A stretch of 5,630 nt of DNA from Bacteroidales bacterium (GCA_026987795.1 JALSMF010000474.1:1-5630); one strand, 5' to 3'. Counted from the first letter of the stretch, positions 1 through 5,630 are shown. The notes: generated by a model from the letters alone, not told the origin. Program-made: numbers and translations.

Positions 1-58
1 AGATATAAAAATGCTTGAAGGAGAACAAAGATTGTTGGATTGGAATAAAAGCAAATGA
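1..58 (+). CDS. 3' end of an unidentified upstream gene (partial)
   Basis: From base 2 one frame is open for 18 codons and ends at TGA (56-58). The peptide is charged and hydrophilic, ending LLDWNKSK. The TGA shares bases with the ATG of the next gene in the arrangement ATGA, a classic 4-base overlap for translational coupling, and this is the main reason to believe the frame is coding. A purine-rich GAAGGAGA stretch at 17-24 lies too far upstream to be a normal ribosome-binding site for the next gene. The fragment is too short to assign a family or function. If real, this gene heads or continues the operon holding the PagL-like protein and the GIN lipoprotein. Confidence 0.5.
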   Translation, partial: DIKMLEGEQRLLDWNKSK

Positions 59-1158
59 AAATTATAAAGAAGTCAGTGATATTGTTACTTGCAGTTATTT
101 TGAACACCCAAGTAAAATCTCAGACAAAAATTACGGATAACCTGCATATAAAAGCTGATTTTCATTACGGTTGGTTATTACCCGAATATAACCTCTTTAA
201 CTATTTCACAAATGATGCAATAAAAGGTTTAAAAATAAGTTTGCAAAAAGATTTAACCGGAGAAAAAATATGGGAAATGGTATATAAATATCCGACAACA
301 GGAATTTCGGCATATTACGGCAGCTTAGGCAACGACAGGGTTTTTGGAAGAGTTGCATCTGTATCTCCGTTCATTTCATTACCGCTCTACAGAAAAAATA
401 ATCTGTCTGTTTACTCAAAAACAGAAGTCGGAATTGCTTATGTAAGCGAAAAATTTGATATAAAAAACAATTTTCACAACATTGCAATAGGCTCAAATTT
501 TAATGTTTGGTTCTCCGAAAACATAGATTTATATTATCGTATCAATGACAAAATTTCCCTTTCGGCAGGGACATCATTCGGACATTTCTCAAATGCAAAC
601 TTTGCCGAACCCAATTTAGGTCTAAATTTTTGGACATTTTATTCCGGCATTGATTATTATCTGACAAAAAAAACAAAAAAAATAACGGATAAAATACCTG
701 ATTTTATACAAAAAAACGAATTTGCCTTTATAATTGCAGGCAGCGGAAAACATACACGCAGATTTGCCGACCGACTGTATTTTGCAGGATCATTATCTGC
801 CGAATACAAAAGAATACTCGGATATAAAGGAGCCTTGGGAGCCGGGCTCGATTTATTTTATGATACTTCAATACCCGATGAGATGAGAAAAGCAGGGATT
901 CCTGAAATTCAGGAAATTTACAAACTGAAATCGGGCATACACCTTTCGCAAGAACTAATTATCGGCAAACTTTCTCTGATAATTCAGGAAGGTTTTTATA
1001 TATTACTTACCGATAAACTAAATAACCAAATAATGTATAACAGAGGTATTGTAAGATATAAAATATCAAAAAATTTATTCGCAAATCTTGCAATGAAAAC
1101 TAATCTGTGGGTATTGGATGTTGCCGAATTAGGCTTAGGCTATTATTTTTCAAAATAA
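55..1158 (+). CDS. PagL-like acyloxyacyl hydrolase / lipid A deacylase family outer-membrane protein
   Basis: The 367-residue product begins with a Sec signal peptide (basic residues 2-6, hydrophobic core 8-16, probable cut near S22/Q23). It then shows the alternating pattern of an outer-membrane beta-barrel and ends in an aromatic-rich strand (GLGYYFSK). The core family signature is GHFSNANFAEPNLGLN at residues 176-191. It aligns without gaps to the PagL active-site segment, where His126, Ser128 and Glu140 form the catalytic triad. Here His177 and Ser179 are kept, but the Glu position is Asn191. The N-terminal HYGWLLPE (37-44) resembles the start of long Bacteroidota homologues as I remember them. 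PagL removes a 3-O-linked acyl chain from lipid A in the outer leaflet; a similar substrate here is inference. At about 345 mature residues it is roughly twice the length of PagL, and residues about 221-367 form a second strand-rich half. The ATG at 55 is supported by the signal peptide and the ATGA overlap. No Shine-Dalgarno is seen. The family call is firm; the enzymatic activity is not. Confidence 0.85.
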   Translation: MKIIKKSVILLLAVILNTQVKSQTKITDNLHIKADFHYGWLLPEYNLFNYFTNDAIKGLKISLQKDLTGEKIWEMVYKYPTTGISAYYGSLGNDRVFGRVASVSPFISLPLYRKNNLSVYSKTEVGIAYVSEKFDIKNNFHNIAIGSNFNVWFSENIDLYYRINDKISLSAGTSFGHFSNANFAEPNLGLNFWTFYSGIDYYLTKKTKKITDKIPDFIQKNEFAFIIAGSGKHTRRFADRLYFAGSLSAEYKRILGYKGALGAGLDLFYDTSIPDEMRKAGIPEIQEIYKLKSGIHLSQELIIGKLSLIIQEGFYILLTDKLNNQIMYNRGIVRYKISKNLFANLAMKTNLWVLDVAELGLGYYFSK

Positions 1159-1162
1159 AAAA

Positions 1163-1903
1163 ATGAAAAACATACTTATTATCGTATTTTCTTTATTCTT
1201 AATTATTTCGGCTTGCCGTAAAACGGCAGACTGTATAAGTGATACAGGCGAAAAGGTTTCATACGAATACAATATAAACAGTTTTGATACTCTTGTTATA
1301 AACGATAATTTTAATGTGAGCTTAATACAAGATACCGTTAATAAGCTGATTATATCAGCATATGAAAAATATGCCGATGCAACAATCTTTAATATTTATG
1401 AAAATTCTTTAACTTTAGGTAATGACTATAACTGTAAATTTACCAAACCCGAAAAAAGCAAAATAAATGTAAAAATTCACTTAAAAAGCATAAGTCTTAT
1501 AAGAGTAAATGCCGCATCAAAAATAATTTCGGAAAACACTCTGATAAATAACAACGAAACAGGCATTATTGTTAATACTAAATTTTTTGAAGCCGATTTA
1601 AAAATAAACTGCAGAGTTTTCTATTTTTGGAATACACATCTTAACGGCGGAAAAATGTATCTTCAAGGCAAAACAAATATTTTAAAATTATGGAATACAA
1701 GCCTTTTTGCCGTTGATGCCTCAAAATTAACAACAGACAGTGCTTATATTGAAAATACATCAAAAGGAGATATTTACGCTAACGTAAACGAATATCTCAG
1801 TTGTGTAATAAAAAGCAGCGGGAATGTATATTATTACGGAAGCCCTCCTAAAATCACTGTTAATGATACGATATCATCCGGCAGGCTGATAAAAGCACAA
1901 TAA
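1163..1903 (+). CDS. GIN-domain (DUF2807) lipoprotein
   Basis: The 246-residue product has a lipoprotein signal peptide: Lys2, a hydrophobic core 4-16, and the lipobox LIISAC with Cys18 as the lipidated residue. After a short linker with a second cysteine (Cys24), residues about 38-120 match the putative head GIN domain pattern: INSFDTLVINDNFNVSL, then a tract ending INVKIHLKSISLIRV. Residues 130-225 continue as short repeated strands (SLFAVDASKL, SAYIENTSKGDIYANV), and the end is the typical VYYYGSPPKITV segment. Known members fold as right-handed beta-helices; their molecular role is not established, although the Pfam name suggests an adhesin. The protein is expected to be anchored in the envelope. 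It starts 4 bases after the PagL-like gene with only an A-run between, so the two are almost certainly co-transcribed. No Shine-Dalgarno is present. Five cysteines (18, 24, 91, 150, 214) leave room for disulfides after lipidation of Cys18. Confidence 0.85.
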   Translation: MKNILIIVFSLFLIISACRKTADCISDTGEKVSYEYNINSFDTLVINDNFNVSLIQDTVNKLIISAYEKYADATIFNIYENSLTLGNDYNCKFTKPEKSKINVKIHLKSISLIRVNAASKIISENTLINNNETGIIVNTKFFEADLKINCRVFYFWNTHLNGGKMYLQGKTNILKLWNTSLFAVDASKLTTDSAYIENTSKGDIYANVNEYLSCVIKSSGNVYYYGSPPKITVNDTISSGRLIKAQ

Positions 1904-1917
1904 TAACTAAAATACGC

Positions 1918-2628
1918 TTACCCGCCCGTATAAACCGGTGTCTCTCCTCTTACATCGTCAGAACGAAAACCAAAACCCAACCTTTTTCCCGTTTGTATCG
2001 GATTTCTGTTTCTCTTTTCCTGAATTTGCTCTACGGTAATTACTTTCATATTTTCATACGGAGGAACCAATAAATCAAAATCCAGGGAATAAGCAATAGC
2101 CGTATCAACAATTTCTTTCAACTTATCTTTATTTATTATGCTGTTACCGAAATCGTTATACAAATATCCCATTTGGCGTTTCCCTTCAACAAAATAATGC
2201 ATATCCTTATTTATAAAAATTCTGCCTACTAAATATCCCAAATCATTTACTCTGTTATATTTAAAAGAATCAGCCAAAAAATTATAGATATTAATTATTC
2301 CGGAATAAGTTACCATATCATTATTTTGAACATAAGATATTTTCCAAACTCCGTGATCTCTGTCAAACTCAAAAACATTAGAATGCATCTGAAAAACCAA
2401 AATATCTCCCGCAATTTTAAGTTCACACTGAAAATTACTTATATTCTTATACCTGAAAGGTGCTTCCTGAACCGCCCCTTTGAGTTTTGCATTATATTTC
2501 TTTTCAATTTCGGCTAATAAAATTTTCAAATCACCGAAAACCCTGTAAGTATTCGTAAAAACTTTTTGTTTAAGTATCGATTTATTTTTTATTGTTTCAA
2601 GAATTACATCTTCTTTATTGCTTGTCAT
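1918..2628 (-). CDS. Conserved-looking Bacteroidota protein of unknown function
   Basis: I choose the ATG at 2628-2626, giving 236 residues beginning MTSNKEDVIL. AGGA (2637-2634) sits 5 bases upstream, a proper ribosome-binding site. The longer frame starts at TTG (2652-2650), which lies within the TATTTTTG promoter box. No signal peptide or membrane segment is visible, so it should be cytoplasmic. An N-terminal helical stretch (about residues 8-50, KSILKQKVFTNTYRVFGDLK) precedes a compact mixed region with FEFDRDHGVWKISYV (86-100), GIINIYNFLADSFKYNR (110-126), NDLGYLVGRIF (128-138), HYFVEGKRQMGYLYNDFG (144-161) and DFDLLVPPYENMKVITV (183-199). The tail QTGKRLGFGFRSDD (212-225) is basic then acidic. 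The style resembles uncharacterised proteins I associate with many Bacteroidota genomes, but I know no function and see no catalytic motif. It is transcribed alone, converging on the GIN lipoprotein gene across 14 bases and diverging from the dipeptidase gene. Confidence 0.8.
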   Translation of the reverse strand: MTSNKEDVILETIKNKSILKQKVFTNTYRVFGDLKILLAEIEKKYNAKLKGAVQEAPFRYKNISNFQCELKIAGDILVFQMHSNVFEFDRDHGVWKISYVQNNDMVTYSGIINIYNFLADSFKYNRVNDLGYLVGRIFINKDMHYFVEGKRQMGYLYNDFGNSIINKDKLKEIVDTAIAYSLDFDLLVPPYENMKVITVEQIQEKRNRNPIQTGKRLGFGFRSDDVRGETPVYTGG

Positions 2629-2633
2629 AATTA

Positions 2634-2637
2634 TCCT
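2634..2637 (-). promoter_or_regulatory. Ribosome-binding site deciding the start of the minus-strand gene
   Basis: On the minus strand AAAAGGA precedes ATG, with 5 bases (TAATT) between AGGA and the start codon. This favours the ATG at 2628 over the upstream TTG at 2652, which has no such site. Confidence 0.6.
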
Positions 2638-2649
2638 TTTAAATTTAAA

Positions 2650-2657
2650 CAAAAATA
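2650..2657 (-). promoter_or_regulatory. Candidate -7 promoter element for the minus-strand gene
   Basis: Read on the minus strand this is TATTTTTG, an exact match to the Bacteroidota -7 consensus TAnnTTTG. Transcription would start a few bases downstream, leaving a leader of roughly 15 bases that contains the AGGA site and the ATG at 2628. No clear TTTG -33 partner lies 19-21 bases upstream, so the assignment rests on the -7 box and its position. Confidence 0.5.
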
Positions 2658-2679
2658 GTGAATTTTATATTAATTCTTA

Positions 2680-2687
2680 TATTTTTG
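2680..2687 (+). promoter_or_regulatory. Candidate -7 element (or -33 TTTG) for the dipeptidase gene
   Basis: TATTTTTG on the plus strand matches TAnnTTTG exactly and would give a leader of about 35-40 bases. Its last four bases (TTTG, 2684-2687) could instead be the -33 element of the overlapping promoter at 2684-2716. No TTTG is visible at the right distance upstream of this box. Confidence 0.4.
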
Positions 2688-2716
2688 TTACGTTTTTAGT
2701 TTTAATTTAAAATTTG
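2684..2716 (+). promoter_or_regulatory. Alternative two-part promoter for the dipeptidase gene
   Basis: TTTG at 2684-2687 is followed after 20 bases by TAAAATTTG (2708-2716). This resembles the Bacteroidota arrangement TTTG-N19-21-TAnnTTTG, except that three bases rather than two separate TA from TTTG. It would leave a very short leader (under 15 bases) before the ATG at 2731. The sequence alone cannot decide between this and the box at 2680. Confidence 0.35.
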
Positions 2717-2730
2717 AAAAATATACAATT

Positions 2731-4473
2731 ATGAAAAAATTATTTGCTGCGGCACTTATAGGTGCAATAACATTTTTTTCTTTTGAATCAAATGCCTGCA
2801 CAAACTTTCTAATTACTAAAGGAGCCTCTGCCGACGGTTCTGTTATGATTAGTTACAATGCCGACTCTCACGTCCTTTACGGCGAGCTTTACTTCTGGCC
2901 TGCAACCGACTGGCCCGCGGGAAGTATGCTTGATATTTATGAATGGGATACAGGAAAATATCTCGGAAAAATACCGCAAGTTGCTCATACATATAATGTT
3001 GTCGGGAATATGAACGAATTTCAGGTAGCAATAGGAGAAACAACTTACGGAGGAAGACACGAATTATATCACCAAGACGGTGCAATAATGGATTACGGAA
3101 GCCTTATTTATGTAGCTTTACAACGTTCCAAAACAGCAAGAGAAGCAATAAAGGTTATGACCGACCTGGTTGAAAAATACGGATACTACAGCAGCGGAGA
3201 ATCTTTTTCTGTTGCCGACAAAAATGAAGTATGGATTTTTGAAATGATAGGAAAAGGACAAGGAGAAAAAGGTGCTGTTTGGGTAGCTCGCAGAATTCCC
3301 GACGGATACATAAGCGGACATGCAAACCAAGCACGTATTACAACATTCGATTATCAAAAACAAAATAAGTGGACAGACCCGAATGCTGATACATTTAACA
3401 GCAATGATGTCATTTCCTTTGCCCGAAAAAAAGGATGGTATGTAGGCGATGACAAAGATTTCAGTTTCTCCGATACATATGCTCCGGTTGATTTCGGAGC
3501 CGCTCGTTTTTGCGAAATACGTGTTTGGTCTATGTTTAAAGATGTTAAAAAAGATATGGACAAGTATTTTGATTATGCAAAAGGTGATGTAGAATATGCA
3601 AAATCATTTGCAGACGGCAGAAAAAATCCTAACGGATATGCTACAAACAGAATGCCTCTGTGGATTAAACCCGATAAAAAAATAACACTCCAAAATATGT
3701 TTGATTTCTTACGCGACCATCTCGAAAATACTCCGCTGGATATGAGAAAAGACGCAGGTGCAGGTCCGTTCGAACTGCCTTACAGATGGCGTCCTCTTAC
3801 TTGGGAAATAACAAGTGACGGAAGTAAAGAACTAAACAAATTGTTTAAAAAATATAAAAAAGACACTTTGGTATTTTGTAACGAAAGAGCAACCGCAACG
3901 CAACAAACAGGATTCACATTTGTAGCTCAATCAAGAAGCTGGCTGCCCGACGAAACAGGAGGAATCATATGGTTCGGAGTTGACGACCCTGCAAGTGCCG
4001 TATATACTCCTATTTACAGTGCATCGCAAAGAATCCCGGAAACTTACGCCCCGGGAAACGGAGCAATGATGGAGTGGTCTGATAACTCGGCATTTTGGAC
4101 ATTTAACCAAGTAACAAATTTTGCATACCTTGCATATAACAGAATTCATCCTGAAATTTATAAAAAACAACACGAACTGGAAAAAAACTTTCAAAACAAA
4201 GTTAAAGCAATTGATGCCGGTGCAAAAATTCTGTATGAAACCGATAAAAAAGCCGCTGTTGATTTTATTACTGACTTTTCCGTTAATAATGCCGACAACC
4301 TTGTTAAAGAATGGAAAAAGTTCTATCAGTACCTTTTTATGAAGTATATGGACGGAAATATTAAAACTCCGAATCCGGGGCATCTTAATCCGCACTTATC
4401 TCAACCCGGTTACAGTGAAGATTTTTACAGAAGAATTGTAAAAGATACAGGAGAAAAATTATTGGTAAAATAG
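2731..4473 (+). CDS. Secreted C69-family dipeptidase (Ntn hydrolase)
   Basis: This 580-residue protein has a Sec signal peptide (Lys2-3, hydrophobic core 4-17) ending SNA just before Cys23. The mature N-terminus CTNFLITKGASADGS (23-37) is the hallmark of peptidase family C69 (PF03577), in which an N-terminal Cys is the nucleophile of an Ntn-type dipeptidase related to Lactobacillus PepD. Other family-like blocks are VVGNMNEFQVAIGETTYGGR (90-109), ESFSVADKNEVWIFEMIG (157-174), HANQARI (197-203) and FVAQSRSWLPDETGGIIWFG (397-416). The protein should cleave dipeptides in the periplasm or outside the cell. Residues about 465-540 form a charged, probably helical region near the C-terminus, making it longer than the roughly 470-residue lactobacillar enzymes. 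No type IX secretion sorting domain is visible at the end (TGEKLLVK). The ATG at 2731 gives a perfect signal peptide; no Shine-Dalgarno is seen. It has its own promoter region and a terminator, so it is probably monocistronic. Confidence 0.93.
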   Translation: MKKLFAAALIGAITFFSFESNACTNFLITKGASADGSVMISYNADSHVLYGELYFWPATDWPAGSMLDIYEWDTGKYLGKIPQVAHTYNVVGNMNEFQVAIGETTYGGRHELYHQDGAIMDYGSLIYVALQRSKTAREAIKVMTDLVEKYGYYSSGESFSVADKNEVWIFEMIGKGQGEKGAVWVARRIPDGYISGHANQARITTFDYQKQNKWTDPNADTFNSNDVISFARKKGWYVGDDKDFSFSDTYAPVDFGAARFCEIRVWSMFKDVKKDMDKYFDYAKGDVEYAKSFADGRKNPNGYATNRMPLWIKPDKKITLQNMFDFLRDHLENTPLDMRKDAGAGPFELPYRWRPLTWEITSDGSKELNKLFKKYKKDTLVFCNERATATQQTGFTFVAQSRSWLPDETGGIIWFGVDDPASAVYTPIYSASQRIPETYAPGNGAMMEWSDNSAFWTFNQVTNFAYLAYNRIHPEIYKKQHELEKNFQNKVKAIDAGAKILYETDKKAAVDFITDFSVNNADNLVKEWKKFYQYLFMKYMDGNIKTPNPGHLNPHLSQPGYSEDFYRRIVKDTGEKLLVK

Positions 4474-4489
4474 CAGGTTGAAGACTTGC

Positions 4490-4527
4490 AAAATCCGCTT
4501 GATTAAACTAAATTCAAGCGGATTTTT
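4490..4527 (+). terminator. Rho-independent terminator after the dipeptidase gene
   Basis: AAAATCCGCTTGA (4490-4502) and TCAAGCGGATTTT (4514-4526) form a perfect 13-bp stem around an 11-base loop. The descending arm runs into five Ts and then a further T-rich stretch. It starts 16 bases after the stop codon. A smaller 6-bp hairpin with one G-U pair (4473-4489) directly precedes it. The A-run on the other side would also let it work on the minus strand, but no minus-strand gene ends here. Confidence 0.88.
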
Positions 4528-4561
4528 AATTTTTATACCCGTTTAAATTCATTATAATTAG

Positions 4562-4569
4562 TATTTTTG
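4562..4569 (+). promoter_or_regulatory. Candidate -7 promoter element for the NIF3 gene
   Basis: TATTTTTG lies between the terminator and the ATG at 4588 and matches TAnnTTTG exactly. A start a few bases downstream would leave a leader of about 10-15 bases. That leader includes AAGGGA (4576-4581), a plausible ribosome-binding site 6 bases before the ATG. No good TTTG is seen 19-21 bases upstream. Confidence 0.5.
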
Positions 4570-4587
4570 CCTAAAAAGGGAATACTT

Positions 4588-5630
4588 ATGAAGATAAAAG
4601 ACATCACAAACTATCTTGAATCCGTTGCTCCCCTGCCTCTTCAGGAAAATTATGATAACTCAGGCTTAATAATCGGAGACAAAAACACAGAAATAAGTTC
4701 TGTTTTAATAACATTAGATACAACTCCCGAAGTTGTAGAAGAAGCAATCACGAAAAAGGCAAATCTGATTATTTCTCACCATCCTGTTATATTTAAAGGG
4801 CTGAAAAAAATTAACGGCAACAATTATATTGAACGCACAGTCATAAAAGCCTTAAAAAACGACATTGCAATATATGCAATACACACAAACCTTGATAACA
4901 TAATTAACGGTGTTAATTATATTCTGTGTAAAAAACTCGGACTTGTTAACTGCAAACCGCTTTTACCCGGTGAAAATCAATTGCAAAAACTCGTAACATT
5001 TATCCCCGTTAATTATGCAAACAAAGTCAGAGCCGCTGTCTTTGCTGCAGGAGCAGGACATATAGGAAATTATGACAATTGCAGTTTTAACATTGAAGGA
5101 ACGGGAACTTTCAGAGCCGGAAAAAATACAACACCGTTCATAGGCGAGAAAAACAAAGAGCATCACGAAAAAGAAATAAGATTTGAAACAATTTTTCCGT
5201 TTTATCTTAAAAATAAAATAATTAACGCTTTAACAGAAGCACACCCCTACGAAGAAGTTGCCTTTGATATTTACAACCTGAAAAATAATTATGAAAAAAC
5301 AGGAGCCGGTATGACAGGTGAAACAAAAGAAAAAATTTCGGAAAAAGATTTTCTGATAAAAATAAAAAGTATACTTAAACCGGGGGCAATACGCCATACA
5401 AAACTACTCGGAAAACCCATACAAAAAGTTGCATTATGCGGCGGCAGCGGAAGCTTTCTGCTTAAACACGCAATAAATCAAAATGCAGATATTTTTATCA
5501 GCTCTGATTTTAAATACCATGATTTTTTTGACGCTGATAATAAGATACTTATAGCAGATGCCGGACATTTCGAAACCGAACGTTTCACAAAAGATTTGAT
5601 TTTTGACATTCTTACAAAAAAATTTAATAA
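4588..5630 (+). CDS. nif3: NIF3-family (YbgI-like) dinuclear metal-centre protein, 3' end missing
   Basis: The frame is open from ATG 4588 to the window edge: 347 complete codons with no stop. It begins MKIKDITNYLESVAPL, with QENYDNSGLIIGD (19-31), the standard NIF3/YbgI opening. The expected metal ligands are all present: His64 and His65 in SHHP, Asp103 in HTNLDN, and His327 and Glu331 in GHFETE, spaced four apart as in E. coli YbgI. Residues about 130-235 form the insert found in the longer bacterial members, including EAHPYEEVAFDIYNL (217-231). ALCGGSGSFL (282-291) begins the returning NIF3 half. Members form toroidal hexamers with a two-metal site; database labels such as GTP cyclohydrolase 1 type 2 homologue are not backed by a firm physiological role. 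Bacteroidota homologues are, from memory, about 365 residues, so roughly 15-20 C-terminal residues lie outside the window. It is transcribed separately from the dipeptidase gene because of the terminator and its own -7 box. Confidence 0.95.
   Translation, partial: MKIKDITNYLESVAPLPLQENYDNSGLIIGDKNTEISSVLITLDTTPEVVEEAITKKANLIISHHPVIFKGLKKINGNNYIERTVIKALKNDIAIYAIHTNLDNIINGVNYILCKKLGLVNCKPLLPGENQLQKLVTFIPVNYANKVRAAVFAAGAGHIGNYDNCSFNIEGTGTFRAGKNTTPFIGEKNKEHHEKEIRFETIFPFYLKNKIINALTEAHPYEEVAFDIYNLKNNYEKTGAGMTGETKEKISEKDFLIKIKSILKPGAIRHTKLLGKPIQKVALCGGSGSFLLKHAINQNADIFISSDFKYHDFFDADNKILIADAGHFETERFTKDLIFDILTKKFN

Larger units (their letters stand above)
2648..2689. repeat. 10-bp inverted repeat between divergent genes
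   Basis: AACAAAAATA (2648-2657) and TATTTTTGTT (2680-2689) are perfect reverse complements separated by 22 very AT-rich bases. Each arm contains one outward-facing TATTTTTG box. The symmetry may simply be two copies of the same promoter element, or it may be a binding site shared by both genes. Confidence 0.6.

Noticed and set aside
667..690. Long A-runs in the PagL-like gene as a phase-variation or frameshift site
   Set aside because: The runs are 7 bases or shorter and interrupted, encode a plausible Lys/Thr loop, and the frame is intact on both sides.
2326..2517. 63-codon open frame on the plus strand within the minus-strand gene
   Set aside because: It is antisense to a better-supported gene, with no start signal and no recognisable family.
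2794..2799. Cys23 of the dipeptidase as a lipoprotein lipobox cysteine
   Set aside because: The preceding residues (ESNA) lack the Leu-like residue at -3, and the sequence from Cys23 on is the C69 nucleophile motif. Lipidation would block the catalytic N-terminus.
3931..4395. 154-codon open frame on the minus strand opposite the dipeptidase gene
   Set aside because: It lies wholly within a well-supported gene. Its product has no recognisable domain and a composition typical of an antisense frame, with no promoter or ribosome-binding site of its own.
4963..5166. 67-codon minus-strand open frame within the NIF3 gene
   Set aside because: It is antisense to a gene whose metal-binding motifs and full-length frame are clear, and it has no independent support.
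4588..5630. Calling the NIF3 protein a GTP cyclohydrolase
   Set aside because: The label comes from automatic annotation of the family. The sequence supports only the metal-site fold, not that activity.
5629..5630. Possible natural stop of the NIF3 gene at the closing TAA bases
   Set aside because: The final TAA is out of frame. In frame the window ends with AAT plus two bases, so the gene simply continues past the edge.

Overview
The window looks like an ordinary chromosomal stretch from an AT-rich member of the Bacteroidota. Four things point there: A-rich leaders that mostly lack a Shine-Dalgarno sequence, three copies of the box TATTTTTG (a match to the Bacteroidota -7 element TAnnTTTG) upstream of genes, a GIN-domain (DUF2807) lipoprotein, and the long Bacteroidota form of a PagL-like outer-membrane protein. 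Nothing suggests a mobile element, a prophage, CRISPR or a tRNA/rRNA gene. I cannot place it below phylum level.

Region 1 (1-1903, + strand) is a probable operon. It holds the last codons of an unidentified gene, a PagL-like acyloxyacyl hydrolase / lipid A deacylase family protein whose ATG overlaps that gene's stop as ATGA, and, 4 bases further on, a GIN-domain lipoprotein. Both complete products carry export signals and should end in the cell envelope, so a shared outer-membrane role is likely. Their exact activities are unknown. The PagL-like protein keeps the His and Ser of the PagL catalytic triad but has Asn where PagL has Glu.

Region 2 (1918-2628, - strand) is a conserved-looking cytoplasmic protein of unknown function. 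It converges on the lipoprotein gene across only 14 bases. Its longest reading frame starts at a TTG inside the probable promoter. An ATG at 2628 with an AGGA ribosome-binding site is the better start.

Region 3 (2629-2730) is a divergent control region in which two identical TATTTTTG boxes face away from each other as arms of a 10-bp inverted repeat.

Region 4 (2731-4527, + strand) is a single-gene unit: a secreted C69-family dipeptidase, followed by a strong rho-independent terminator. Its signal peptide appears to be cut directly before the catalytic cysteine.

Region 5 (4562-5630, + strand) has its own -7 box and a NIF3-family dinuclear-metal protein that runs off the window a short distance before its expected C-terminus.

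I see no convincing novel multi-gene system. The points most worth following are the altered catalytic site and doubled length of the PagL-like protein, its pairing with the GIN lipoprotein, the unknown minus-strand gene, and the mirrored promoter boxes.
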